Notes: a model not told the origin generated them from the letters alone. A stretch of 20,551 bases of DNA from Methylococcaceae bacterium UBA1147 (GCA_002311315.1 DBZZ01000041.1:10514-31064), one strand, 5' to 3'; numbered from the stretch's first letter, positions 1 through 7,691 are shown. Numbers and translations are program-made.

Positions 1-6
1 CAGGCG

Positions 7-852
7 ATGACAAGGGTAAACAGAGTGCAGAGGAACAAGACAGGGTTTATAGGTGGCGGGAACATGGCATCTGCACTGATTGGTGGTTTGCTTGATGGAG
101 GGTATCCGAAGGAATCGATCTGGGTCTCGGACATTGATCCGTCCCAGCTTGGAAGCCTTGGCAGCCAGTATGGCGTTCGGGTTACCGACAGCAACGTTGA
201 ACTGGTCGAGAACGTCGATGTCGTGGTTTTGGCGGTCAAACCACAGGTTGCCAGGGCGGTGGTTGAGGGAATTGGTGCTAGGGGCTTGCAACCTGGCGTG
301 ATCATGATTTCGGTGGTTGCCGGAATTCGCGGATCGGATATTGAAAAATGGTTGGGCCAGCCGATTTCCCTGGTTCGGGCGATGCCGAATACGCCGGCGT
401 TGCTGGGTGCCGGGGCGACGGGGCTCTATGCAAACGCTTGCGTTCAGGCGGACCAGCGCGACTTGGTTGAAAGCATCATGGGGTCGGTCGGTCTGGTGGT
501 CTGGCTCGAATCTGAATTGCAGATGGACGGGGTGACAGCTTTGTCAGGAAGTGGCCCAGCATACTTTTTCCTCTTGATGGAGGCGATGGAAGACAGTATT
601 CACGAATTGGGCCTGGACCGGGAAACGGCCCGTGCACTGATCGAACAAACAGCTTTTGGGGCGGCCAGGATGGCTTTGGAGGGAAAGGAATCAGCGGCGG
701 AACTGAGAAGAAAGGTTACCTCTCCCGGGGGCACCACTCAGAAGGCGATCGAGTTGTTCGAGCAGGGCGGTTTCCATACACTGGTTGCTGAGGCCCTGTT
801 GGCTGCACGTGACCGTTCGATTGAAATGTCCCGAGAATTAGGAGGCGAATAA
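7..852 (+). CDS. proC: Pyrroline-5-carboxylate reductase ProC
   Basis: Cytosolic enzyme of the last step of proline synthesis, reducing 1-pyrroline-5-carboxylate with NAD(P)H. Seen: the N-terminal Rossmann motif GFIGGGNMA (residues 13-21), LAVKPQ (75-80), RAMPNTPA (124-131), and the C-terminal signature DGVTALSGSGPAY (174-186) with VTSPGGTT (237-244), so the protein is complete. At 281 residues it is slightly longer than the usual ~270, all at the N terminus. The ATG at 7 forms an ATGA with a possible stop of an unseen upstream gene (TGA at 8-10), which would fit a yggS-proC-yggT operon. A GTG at 25, preceded by AAGGG at 12-16 with 8-base spacing, would give a more typical N terminus and may be the true start. 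The downstream yggT gene overlaps it by one base. Confidence 0.95.
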   Translation: MTRVNRVQRNKTGFIGGGNMASALIGGLLDGGYPKESIWVSDIDPSQLGSLGSQYGVRVTDSNVELVENVDVVVLAVKPQVARAVVEGIGARGLQPGVIMISVVAGIRGSDIEKWLGQPISLVRAMPNTPALLGAGATGLYANACVQADQRDLVESIMGSVGLVVWLESELQMDGVTALSGSGPAYFFLLMEAMEDSIHELGLDRETARALIEQTAFGAARMALEGKESAAELRRKVTSPGGTTQKAIELFEQGGFHTLVAEALLAARDRSIEMSRELGGE

Positions 853-1427
853 TGGGGGCTTCGTATTACGCAAACCCGGTCATTTTCTTGATCGAAACCT
901 TTGTTAGCCTATACATCCTTGCAGTGATGCTGCGTTTTTTGCTGCAGTGGGTCAATGCCGATTTTCACAATCCCTTTTCACAGTTCCTGGTCAAGATTAC
1001 GCACCCGCCGTTGAAGGTAATGCGGCGGGCGATTCCTGCGGTCGGACGTGTCGATTCCGCTTCGTTGGTGTTGATGCTCGGTTTACAGATGCTTTCCGGG
1101 TACTTAATCTTCGCGCTTCAGGGTTCTGCGATGCCGGTCGAAGCGGTGTTCGTCTGGGCGCTCATGGAATTGATCAGCTTGCTGATCAATATCTTTGTGT
1201 TTGCCATCCTGATCCAGGTTGTGATTAGCTGGATTAATCCGGGAGCCTACAATTCCGCCACTTCACTGATCTATTACTTGACCGAACCGCTGCTGGGGAC
1301 GGTCAGGCGTGCTCTTCCGCCGATCGCGGGTATTGATCTGTCTCCGCTGGTGGTGCTGGTGGGGTTTCAGGTGCTCAAGATGTTAACGTTCCCGCCCATG
1401 ATGCAGTTGATATCACTACTGGGCTGA
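852..1427 (+). CDS. yggT: YggT-family integral membrane protein
   Basis: Inner-membrane protein of 191 residues made of two tandem YGGT domains, each with two hydrophobic segments (roughly residues 8-30 and 58-80, then 98-125 and 165-185). The sequence LRFLLQWVNADFHNPFSQF near residue 27 and VVISWINPGAYNSATSLIY near residue 123 are equivalent parts of the two repeats, each followed by a proline-rich L-x-x-V/M-R-R-A-(I/L)-P segment. Molecular function is not established for the family; roles in membrane homeostasis or osmotic tolerance have been proposed, and next to proC that remains a guess. The start overlaps the proC stop (TAATG) and has an AGGAGG ribosome site at 840-845, six bases upstream, so translation is coupled to proC. 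It converges on trmB with only 21 bases between the two genes. Confidence 0.9.
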   Translation: MGASYYANPVIFLIETFVSLYILAVMLRFLLQWVNADFHNPFSQFLVKITHPPLKVMRRAIPAVGRVDSASLVLMLGLQMLSGYLIFALQGSAMPVEAVFVWALMELISLLINIFVFAILIQVVISWINPGAYNSATSLIYYLTEPLLGTVRRALPPIAGIDLSPLVVLVGFQVLKMLTFPPMMQLISLLG

Positions 1428-1448
1428 TTCGGGTCAGCGCTGGGCCGA

Positions 1449-2138
1449 CTAGATCTTGGCGTAGAGTATGTCTCGGACCGGGTGACCGAGCAGCAGACCG
1501 CGTTTCTCGAACCGGGTCATGGACCGGTCTTCCAATCTTAGTTGATGGTATATTTTGCCATCAATGCGTTCAAAATTCTTGCACCCCTCCAGGGTGTCGG
1601 TGATGTGGCAGGCGTATTCATCCCAGTCGGTGGCGATATGAAAACAGCCGCCCTGCCTGAGTTTCACCGATACCAGTTCGGCAAAATCCGGGGAAACGAT
1701 CCGGCGTTTGTGGTGACGTTTTTTGGGCCATGGATCGGGGAAAAACAGGTTGACGCGGTCAAGAGCAGCATCCTGGATCAGATCACGTACTACTTCCACG
1801 GCGTCTTGACAGAAGATCCGGACGTTTCCGATTCCGCCTTTGTCCAGTAGGTTCATCAGGTGACCGACCCCGGGTTCATGCACTTCGACTCCGACATAGT
1901 TCCGCTGTGGGTTCTTTTGTGCGGCGGCGGCGAGGTTGCTTCCATTCCCGAAGCCGATTTCAAGTGTAACCGAGGCCAGATTCCCGAATAACTTTTCGCC
2001 GTTGAATGGCTCGTGGGGTTCAACACCGTAGACTGGCCAAAGATCTTTAAGGGCCTTTTCCTGAGATGGCGTGATTCTTCCGCGGCGACGGACAAAGCTG
2101 AGAACGCGTCGCCGATCAATTTTTTTTTCTGCGCACAT
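1449..2138 (-). CDS. trmB: tRNA (guanine-N7)-methyltransferase TrmB
   Basis: S-adenosylmethionine-dependent enzyme that methylates G46 in the tRNA variable loop. Seen: SAM-binding motif I LEIGFGNG (residues 59-66), the acidic VGVEVHEPG stretch (82-90), the family signature FPDPWPKKRHHKRR (133-146) carrying the catalytic Asp and tRNA-binding basic residues, and TDWDEYA (170-176). At 229 residues it matches the usual length. It is the last gene of the minus-strand aroG-thiSG-trmB group, 67 bases after thiSG. A thiG-trmB neighbourhood is familiar in gammaproteobacteria. The start has no clear Shine-Dalgarno sequence, and I see no intrinsic terminator past its stop. Confidence 0.95.
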   Translation of the reverse strand: MCAEKKIDRRRVLSFVRRRGRITPSQEKALKDLWPVYGVEPHEPFNGEKLFGNLASVTLEIGFGNGSNLAAAAQKNPQRNYVGVEVHEPGVGHLMNLLDKGGIGNVRIFCQDAVEVVRDLIQDAALDRVNLFFPDPWPKKRHHKRRIVSPDFAELVSVKLRQGGCFHIATDWDEYACHITDTLEGCKNFERIDGKIYHQLRLEDRSMTRFEKRGLLLGHPVRDILYAKI

Positions 2139-2205
2139 GAACTGAATGGCGGCAACAGCCGGTCTGCCAGTGACCTGTCTGGTTGGGCTGTGGCTATTTA
2201 TTTGT

Positions 2206-3210
2206 CTATAGGAAGAGACCGTCTATCGGGGACGATGCTGAGGCATATCGCTTTTTCGGCATCCGGCCCGCGAGGAACGCTTCGCGCCCAGCTTCGATGG
2301 CCTTTTTCATGGCCGAGCCCATGAGCACCGGGTCGCTGGCCGCTGCGATCGCGGTGTTCATCAGCACGCCGTCACATCCTAGTTCCATCGCAATGGTTGC
2401 GTCCGATGCCGTTCCGACCCCGGCGTCCACGATGATCGGAACCTTTGCGTTCTCTATAATGGTGAGTATGTTGTAGGGGTTCCGTATGCCCAGCCCGGAA
2501 CCGATCGGTGCGGCCAGCGGCATGACTGCGACAGAACCTGCGTCTTCCAGCTCCTTTGCGACAATCGGGTCGTCACTGGTATAGACCATGACATCGAACC
2601 CGTCATCAACAAGACGCCGTGTCGCCTCAATCGTTTGCACGACATTGGGGTAAAGGGTTTTCTCGTCGCCCATCACCTCGAGCTTGATCAGCGAGTGGCC
2701 GTCCAGTAGTTCTCGGGCCAAGTGGCAGGTTCGCAGAGCATCATCCAGCGTATAGCAGCCGGCAGTGTTGGGCAGGATGATGTAGTCATCCGGCGAGATG
2801 ACATCGAGAAGATTTTCCTGGTCGGGGTCCTGGCCGATATTGGTTCTGCGAATGGCCACCGTGACTATCTCTGCCCCACTGGCTTCGATAGCCTGTCGGG
2901 TTTCCTCGAGGTTCCGATATTTTCCGGTTCCGACAATCAGCCTCGATTCGAATTTGTAATTCCCGATCCGCATGCAATCCGACTCGCCTCCGCCGATGGC
3001 CTGTACAATCTCGACCCGGTCACCAGTCCTCAGTTCGCGGGTCTGAAAGTAAGGGCGCGGCAGGATTTCCCTGTTCAGTTCGACAGCGATCCGGGTTTTG
3101 TTGAATCCGAGCTTCGCAACAAGATCAGCAACCGAACAGTTCGGGTCCAGGTTGAACGGGCTGCCGTTGACAATGATTTCCATCGTGGTGTATCCGGCCG
3201 GCTCCGTCAT
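2206..3210 (-). CDS. thiSG: ThiS-ThiG fusion: sulfur carrier/thiazole synthase
   Basis: Makes the thiazole phosphate half of thiamine from 1-deoxyxylulose 5-phosphate, dehydroglycine and a sulfur carried by ThiS. Seen: residues 10-75 are a ThiS domain (MEIIVNG... ending QAIGGG), and residues 80-334 are a full ThiG TIM barrel. The IKLEV motif holds the probable Schiff-base Lys176; PLAAPIGSG (231-239) and VDAGVG (261-266) are phosphate-site motifs. No stop separates the domains. In stand-alone ThiS the C-terminal Gly-Gly is adenylated and thiocarboxylated; here it lies at residues 73-75 inside the chain. Bifunctional ThiS-ThiG annotations exist in other proteobacteria, so the fusion is not unique. 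The ATG at 3210 overlaps the upstream aroG stop (ATGA); Met10 matches the usual ThiS start and may be used instead. Confidence 0.93.
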   Translation of the reverse strand: MTEPAGYTTMEIIVNGSPFNLDPNCSVADLVAKLGFNKTRIAVELNREILPRPYFQTRELRTGDRVEIVQAIGGGESDCMRIGNYKFESRLIVGTGKYRNLEETRQAIEASGAEIVTVAIRRTNIGQDPDQENLLDVISPDDYIILPNTAGCYTLDDALRTCHLARELLDGHSLIKLEVMGDEKTLYPNVVQTIEATRRLVDDGFDVMVYTSDDPIVAKELEDAGSVAVMPLAAPIGSGLGIRNPYNILTIIENAKVPIIVDAGVGTASDATIAMELGCDGVLMNTAIAAASDPVLMGSAMKKAIEAGREAFLAGRMPKKRYASASSPIDGLFL

Positions 3211-4292
3211 TGCTGTGTATTTGCACGACGCTGGCGGATCGCCTCGGCCACAGATTCGAGCAGCTGTTCGGTATCATCCCAGCCGATGCAGGCGTCGGTG
3301 ATGCTTTGTCCGTAGGTCAGTTGCTGACCGGGCATAACTTTCTGGTTCCCGGCGACCAGATGGCTTTCGATCATGACACCAAGAATCTTCCTGCTTCCTT
3401 TCGCCAGTTGCCGGGCGATCTCTCGCCCAACCTCGATCTGCAGTTCATATTGCTTGTTGCTGTTGGCGTGGCTGAAATCCACCATGAGCGACTCCGGGAG
3501 CCCAGCCTGCCTCAGGATTTCGCAAGCGCATTCGACACTGGCCTGGTCATAGTTGGGGCTTTGGCCGCCCCGCAGAATCAGGTGACAGTCATCGTTGCCC
3601 GTTGTTGAAAAGATCGCGGAATGGCCGGACTTGGTCATCGACAGGAAATGATGGGGATGACAGGCTGAACCAATGGCGTCGACAGCAACCTTGATGGATC
3701 CATCGGTGGCGTTCTTGAATCCCACGGGGCAGGACAGCCCGGATGCCAGTTCACGGTGGACCTGGCTTTCGGTCGTCCTGGCACCAATGGCGCCCCAGGC
3801 AATCAGGTCAGAGATATATTGGGGCGTAATCAGGTCCAGATATTCAGTGGCTGCAGGCAAGCCGAGTTCATTGATTTCCAGTAGCAGTTTCCTGGCGAGG
3901 TGCAGCCCGTGGTTGATGTTGAAACTTCCATCCAGCCCGGGGTCGTTGATCAGACCTTTCCAGCCAACGGTCGTTCTTGGCTTTTCAAAGTAGACGCGCA
4001 TCACCATCAGTAGGTCGGGTTCCAGCCTCTTCTTAACCTCAAGAAGCCGGTGTGCATAGTCTATTGCTGCTTCCGGGTCATGGATCGAGCAAGGTCCTAC
4101 GATCACCAGAAGCCGGTCGTCGTCGTTGTTGAGGATCTGGTGGATGCCTGAACGGGCCTGCCTTGTCGTGCGTGCCGCGGCTTCGCTAATTGCCAGGTCG
4201 GTGTGGATGATTTCCGGGGATAAGACCCCTCTGATTTCTGAAATACGCAGATCTTCAGTGCTGGAAAAGTTTTTCATTGCTGCAGTTTTCAT
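3207..4292 (-). CDS. aroG: DAHP synthase, class I (AroF/G/H type)
   Basis: 3-Deoxy-7-phosphoheptulonate synthase condenses phosphoenolpyruvate with erythrose 4-phosphate, the first step of the shikimate pathway. At 361 residues it has the full class I alpha length. Metal ligands of E. coli AroG (C61, H268, E302, D326) all align at a constant +7 shift: Cys68 in GPCSIHD, His275 in VDFSHANSNK, Glu309 in MIESH, Asp333 in ITDAC. Also seen are the PEP-binding MRVYFEKPRTT (98-108) and IGARTTESQ (169-177). Which aromatic amino acid inhibits it cannot be told from motifs, so the symbol could equally be aroF or aroH. Met6 is an alternative start. It is the promoter-proximal gene of the minus-strand group and overlaps thiSG by four bases. 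Its product feeds chorismate to UbiC in this same window. Confidence 0.93.
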   Translation of the reverse strand: MKTAAMKNFSSTEDLRISEIRGVLSPEIIHTDLAISEAAARTTRQARSGIHQILNNDDDRLLVIVGPCSIHDPEAAIDYAHRLLEVKKRLEPDLLMVMRVYFEKPRTTVGWKGLINDPGLDGSFNINHGLHLARKLLLEINELGLPAATEYLDLITPQYISDLIAWGAIGARTTESQVHRELASGLSCPVGFKNATDGSIKVAVDAIGSACHPHHFLSMTKSGHSAIFSTTGNDDCHLILRGGQSPNYDQASVECACEILRQAGLPESLMVDFSHANSNKQYELQIEVGREIARQLAKGSRKILGVMIESHLVAGNQKVMPGQQLTYGQSITDACIGWDDTEQLLESVAEAIRQRRANTQQ

Positions 4293-4362
4293 AATTTAAG
4301 GGTGTCGCCCAAGGGGTTCCTGACCGCTGTTTTTATTCAGTTTACACTTAGAAAAACGTTTT

Positions 4363-4368
4363 ATTATA
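4363..4368 (-). promoter_or_regulatory. Candidate -10 box for the aroG-thiSG-trmB group
   Basis: On the minus strand this reads TATAAT, a perfect sigma-70 -10 hexamer, about 70 bases before the aroG start codon. The -35 region is poor (best 3 of 6), so the promoter would need an activator or be weak. The direct repeats at 4388-4415 cover the place where the -35 would lie. Confidence 0.4.
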
Positions 4369-4387
4369 GCTTGCTCATGAGTTCTGT

Positions 4388-4415
4388 GGCTATAGAGCTA
4401 AAGGCTATCAAGCTA
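4388..4415. repeat. Two imperfect 13-base direct repeats in the divergent control region
   Basis: GGCTATAGAGCTA (4388-4400) and GGCTATCAAGCTA (4403-4415) agree at 11 of 13 positions with a 15-base period. The second copy continues into an inverted repeat, GGCTA at 4403-4407 with TAGCC at 4414-4418. They sit between the candidate aroG -10 box and the candidate plus-strand promoters, where a transcription factor could act on either side. That role is an inference. Confidence 0.4.
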
Positions 4416-4427
4416 GCCTACTGCGGC

Positions 4428-4456
4428 TTGACAGCATGGTTCGGTGGGCGAATAAC
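4428..4456 (+). promoter_or_regulatory. Candidate promoter P1 for the TonB operon
   Basis: TTGACA (4428-4433) is a perfect -35 hexamer. Seventeen bases later comes AATAAC (4451-4456), which matches 4 of 6 positions of TATAAT. It reads toward the DUF3450 gene and lies just after the direct repeats at 4388-4415. No transcript data support it. Confidence 0.35.
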
Positions 4457-4458
4457 GG

Positions 4459-4508
4459 CCGGTTGGGTGATTTAACCGGTTGACAGGACATACTTTGACC
4501 GGTGTGAT
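4459..4508 (+). promoter_or_regulatory. Candidate promoter P2 with an overlapping palindromic operator
   Basis: TTGACA (4480-4485), a 17-base spacer and TGTGAT (4503-4508, 4 of 6) form a second possible sigma-70 promoter. An inverted repeat, CCGGTT (4459-4464), nine bases, AACCGG (4474-4479), abuts its -35 box. A further self-complementary ACCGGT occurs at 4475-4480 and again at 4498-4503, so symmetric boxes bracket the -35 and touch the -10. The arrangement resembles a repressor operator. It does not resemble a Fur box, the usual regulator of TonB systems. Confidence 0.35.
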
Positions 4509-4607
4509 TGCATGTCAAAAAAGGATGTTAAGATCCCAAAATTTTCGCATTAATCAGGTTTTGTCAGAATGCCGAGTGTCTGGTTTATGCGCTATTGAAG
4601 TTTATGA

Positions 4608-5414
4608 ATGTTTAATCGGACGGCAATTATGAAGCTTTGTTGGACAATTCGTGCTAAGCCCCTGATCGGGATCGTGGTTTTCTGGCTTGGCTATTCAGCC
4701 GCGGTATGGTGTGCCGGGCCGTTGGAAGAGGTGATCGGGGCCAGTGTCAGACAGAATCGGGATGGGGCATCTTCGCAGCAAACGATTGACCGGCTGGATG
4801 ATGAGACGCGCCGTATGTTGCAGGAATTTCGCCAGAATTCCCGGCAAGCGGAGGCTCTGAAAAAGTACAACGACTACCTTGTGCGGATGATTGAATCGCA
4901 GCAAAAGGAAAAAAAGTCCATTGAGAAGCAGTTGAATGAGATCGAGGTTACCCAGCGAGAAATGGTTCCCCTGATGTTGAGCATGCTGGAAAGCCTGGAA
5001 CAGTTCGTGGCCTACGACCTGCCTTTTCTTCCAGAGGAGCGCAGTGAACGGATCAGTGACCTCCAGGCCGCGATGGTTCGTGCGGACGTGACCAGCGCAG
5101 AGAAGTTTCGCCGGGTACTCGAAGCTTACCAGGTGGAAGGGGATTATGGACGGACCATCGAAGCTTACCGGGCCAACCTGAGCATTGACGGGGTCGAGCG
5201 GCCAGTTGATTTTCTACGTCTGGGGAGGATTGCTCTGTTCTACCAGACCCTTGACGGAAGCCAGAGCGGTATGTTCAACCAGGAATCCAGCAGCTGGGAA
5301 GAATTGCCGGGAGAATACGACCTTCCCGTGCGGGATGGATTGCGTGTCGCCCGCAAGGAGGCAGCTCCAAATCTTCTTGCTTTGCCAGTTCCGGCACCGG
5401 AGGAAGTTCAATGA
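4608..5414 (+). CDS. DUF3450 family periplasmic protein of the TonB2 operon
   Basis: Exported protein of 268 residues, a member by overall pattern of the DUF3450 family found at the head of TtpC-ExbB-ExbD-TonB operons. Seen: a hydrophobic signal segment (about 18-34) with likely cleavage after VWCA at residue 36; a long, charged, Gln/Glu/Lys-rich helical stretch (60-125) that should form a coiled coil; and a more compact C-terminal half with VDFLRLGRIALFYQT near residue 197. The ATG at 4629 (Met8) would give a more usual signal-peptide N region and is an alternative start. The 3' end overlaps ttpC by four bases (ATGA). Its biochemical role is unknown. A periplasmic partner of the equally long-armed TtpC is a reasonable inference from fixed gene order. 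Confidence 0.85.
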   Translation: MFNRTAIMKLCWTIRAKPLIGIVVFWLGYSAAVWCAGPLEEVIGASVRQNRDGASSQQTIDRLDDETRRMLQEFRQNSRQAEALKKYNDYLVRMIESQQKEKKSIEKQLNEIEVTQREMVPLMLSMLESLEQFVAYDLPFLPEERSERISDLQAAMVRADVTSAEKFRRVLEAYQVEGDYGRTIEAYRANLSIDGVERPVDFLRLGRIALFYQTLDGSQSGMFNQESSSWEELPGEYDLPVRDGLRVARKEAAPNLLALPVPAPEEVQ

Positions 5415-6751
5415 TCCGTTTTTTCATAGTCGGGCTGCTTTGGACCTTAGGAGATCCTGTTCTGGCTGAACAGTTTGATCTTGACAAACTACTGATGGAC
5501 GTCAGGGAATCGCACGGGGCTGAGAGCAAGCTGAACAATCAGCGCGAAAAGCGTTTTCTTTCGATCAAGGGATCCCAGGCTCGTCTGCTTGCCGAGTCGA
5601 AAGCTGAACTCAAGCGCCAGAAAGCGCGTGAAGCGCAGTTGAAAGCTGACTTTGAAAGGAATGCAGTAGAACTGGGGAAACTGGAGTTGGTGTTGAAGGA
5701 AAAGGCCGGCGAACTGGGTGAGCTTTTCGGTGTCGTGCGGCAGGTTGCCGCAGATGCCCGCTCGGACATGGAGTCTTCGCTGATTTCGGCGCAGTTTCCG
5801 GACCGCATTGGCAAATTGCAAGCAATTTTGGAATCTTCCGAATTGCCAACCGTCGCCCAACTGGAAAACCTCTGGTACTTGCTGCAGCAGGAAATGACCG
5901 AACAGGGGAAGGTTGTACGATTCAGAGGGCAGGTGCTTTCCGCTTCCGGTGAACCGAGGAAAACCGATCTGGTCCGAGTCGGACCGTTCAACCTCTTTGC
6001 TGATGGCTTGTATATCCGCTATTTGTCCGAGACCGGTACGATGCTCGAGTTTGCACGCCAGCCCGAAGGTGGTTACCTGGATATGGCCGAAGAGTTGGAA
6101 GAAGATGATTCGGCACTGGTTCAGGTCGGTATCGATCCAACCAGAGGCGTGATCCTGGGTATGCTGGTTAAGGCTCCCGATGTATGGGAGCGAATCAGCC
6201 AGGGCGGCGCCGTTGGCTACATTATCCTGCTTCTGGGGGGCGTCGGTCTTATCATCGTCTTCTCACGCATGGTCGACCTTCTAAGAGTATCGAAAGGCGT
6301 CGAACGACAGCTTGCCGATCTTGCCCGGATAACCGATGACAACCCGTTGGGGAGAATATTGGGTGTTGCAAAAGACTCCGATGTGGATGACATGGAATCA
6401 TTTGAATTGCTGATCGACGAAGCGGTTGCCAAGGAAATTCCTGTTCTTGAAAAAGGTCAGTCACTGATTAAACTGCTGGCTTCAGTTGCTCCTTTGCTGG
6501 GTCTTCTGGGGACAGTGGTTGGGATGATCGAGACTTTCCAGTCGATCAGTCTTTTCGGTACCGGTGATCCGAAACTGATGGCTGGAGGAATTTCCCAGGC
6601 ACTGGTCACGACCATGCTGGGGTTGCTGGTTGCTATCCCGTTGTTGTTTCTGCACAGCCTGATGCTGGCTCGCAGCAATGCGATTAGCCAGATTCTTGAC
6701 GAACAGAGTGCGGGGCTGCTGTGTGAGTCCATGGAAAGCCGGAGGACCTGA
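5411..6751 (+). CDS. ttpC: TtpC-like MotA/TolQ/ExbB proton channel with long periplasmic N-terminal arm
   Basis: Inner-membrane subunit that, in Vibrio TonB2 systems, works with ExbB2/ExbD2 to pass proton-motive force to TonB2. Seen: signal peptide (residues 1-19, PVLA cleavage), a Lys/Glu-rich coiled coil (about 40-105), a predicted periplasmic domain to residue ~262, then three membrane segments: 267-287, about 355-375 (VAPLLGLLGTVVGMIETF) and about 396-418 (ALVTTMLGLLVAIPLLFLHS), the typical MotA/TolQ/ExbB core. At 446 residues it is more than twice the length of a plain ExbB, as expected for TtpC. It overlaps the DUF3450 gene (ATGA) and the following exbB (one base), showing one tightly coupled operon. 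The symbol follows the Vibrio name for this architecture. Confidence 0.88.
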   Translation: MIRFFIVGLLWTLGDPVLAEQFDLDKLLMDVRESHGAESKLNNQREKRFLSIKGSQARLLAESKAELKRQKAREAQLKADFERNAVELGKLELVLKEKAGELGELFGVVRQVAADARSDMESSLISAQFPDRIGKLQAILESSELPTVAQLENLWYLLQQEMTEQGKVVRFRGQVLSASGEPRKTDLVRVGPFNLFADGLYIRYLSETGTMLEFARQPEGGYLDMAEELEEDDSALVQVGIDPTRGVILGMLVKAPDVWERISQGGAVGYIILLLGGVGLIIVFSRMVDLLRVSKGVERQLADLARITDDNPLGRILGVAKDSDVDDMESFELLIDEAVAKEIPVLEKGQSLIKLLASVAPLLGLLGTVVGMIETFQSISLFGTGDPKLMAGGISQALVTTMLGLLVAIPLLFLHSLMLARSNAISQILDEQSAGLLCESMESRRT

Positions 6752-7275
6752 TGGACGGCCTGTTACCTTTTATCGATGATCTCATGGCCGCAGGGGGAAT
6801 GGTGCTCTGGTGGATCATGTTCCTGTCGGTCTTGGTCTGGTTTCTGATCATTGAGCGGATCCTGTTCATCCGAACGGTTTATCCGGTGAATCGGGAAATA
6901 TGGTTGAAGCGCTGGGGTGGTAGACAGAACAAGCAAAGCCGCGCTTCGCATGCGGTAAGGACCTGTTACATATCCCAGGCCAGGACCCAGCTTTCAAGGA
7001 ACCTGACGGTCATCAAAGTGTTGATTGCCTTGTGTCCGCTGCTCGGACTCCTGGGTACCGTAACGGGAATGATCGAAACCTTCGATGTATTGGCGGTGAT
7101 CGGGACAGGAAATGCACGTGCCATGGCGAATGGCGTATCTCACAGTACAGTCCCGACAATGGCCGGGATGGTTGTTGCCATATCCTGTCTGTATTTCAGC
7201 AAGTGGATCGAAGACCAGGTGAACCGCGAGGTTCGTCACCTCTCTGATATTCTCACTTTTACTGAACGAGGCTGA
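6751..7275 (+). CDS. exbB: ExbB-type proton channel subunit (TonB2 system)
   Basis: Inner-membrane protein of 174 residues that forms the proton channel with ExbD to energise TonB. Seen: three hydrophobic segments at about 15-38, 86-107 (LCPLLGLLGTVTGMIETF region) and 128-150 (VPTMAGMVVAIS), with a cytoplasmic loop between the first two. The short length is typical of ExbB2 proteins. The PTMAG segment of helix 3 agrees with other ExbB2 proteins, preceded here by GVSHST where GVSRAT is commoner, a mild change. The ATG overlaps the ttpC stop by one base and the exbD start is two bases after its stop. Having both a TtpC and an ExbB in a row distinguishes TonB2-type operons from TonB1 operons, which have a single ExbB. 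Confidence 0.9.
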   Translation: MDGLLPFIDDLMAAGGMVLWWIMFLSVLVWFLIIERILFIRTVYPVNREIWLKRWGGRQNKQSRASHAVRTCYISQARTQLSRNLTVIKVLIALCPLLGLLGTVTGMIETFDVLAVIGTGNARAMANGVSHSTVPTMAGMVVAISCLYFSKWIEDQVNREVRHLSDILTFTERG

Positions 7276-7277
7276 TA

Positions 7278-7691
7278 ATGCGACGTCGCAGACAGCGGTA
7301 CGACGGGAACCAGGAACCGGAGATCAACCTCACACCGATGCTGGACATCGTATTTATCATGCTGATCTTCTTTATTGTAACGACGTCCTTTGTCAAGGAA
7401 TCCGGAATTGATGTCAACCGCCCGACAGCCGAAACTGCCGAGCGCAAGGAGCGTGGCAATATCATCGTCTCGATCCGAGCCAACGGCGAAGTCTGGATCG
7501 ACAAACGGGCAGTTGATATCCGCGCAGTGCGTGCAAATGTTGCCCGGATGCATGCTGAGAACCCGCGTGGCTCGGTAATCATTGCAGCGGATGGTGATAC
7601 CAAAACCCATTACCTGGTGGAAGTCATGGACCAGATTCGGATGGCAGGGATCACAAATGCGTCGATCGCGACGGAGTATTCATCGCAGTGA
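7278..7691 (+). CDS. exbD: ExbD-type biopolymer transport protein
   Basis: Single-pass inner-membrane protein of 137 residues that pairs with ExbB and carries the proton-accepting aspartate. Seen: a short basic cytoplasmic N terminus (MRRRRQRY), then EINLTPMLDIVFIMLIFF (15-32) in which Asp23 is the conserved membrane aspartate (Asp25 in E. coli ExbD), followed by a periplasmic ExbD/TolR domain containing VSIRANGEVWIDKRAVD. The end overlaps the GTG start of tonB by four bases (GTGA), so the stoichiometry of the complex is probably set by translational coupling. Confidence 0.93.
   Translation: MRRRRQRYDGNQEPEINLTPMLDIVFIMLIFFIVTTSFVKESGIDVNRPTAETAERKERGNIIVSIRANGEVWIDKRAVDIRAVRANVARMHAENPRGSVIIAADGDTKTHYLVEVMDQIRMAGITNASIATEYSSQ

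Noticed and set aside
1346..1362. Two copies of GCTGGTGG, the E. coli Chi octamer, inside yggT
   Set aside because: Lies in Leu/Val-rich coding sequence where such codons are expected, and Chi specificity in this organism is unknown.
1423..1438. GCTGA...TCAGC hairpin between yggT and trmB, considered as a bidirectional terminator
   Set aside because: Five base pairs and no T-run in either direction; it overlaps the yggT stop.
4503..4519. TGTGA half-site resembling a CRP operator upstream of the TonB operon
   Set aside because: The second half does not match TCACA at the required 6-base spacing.
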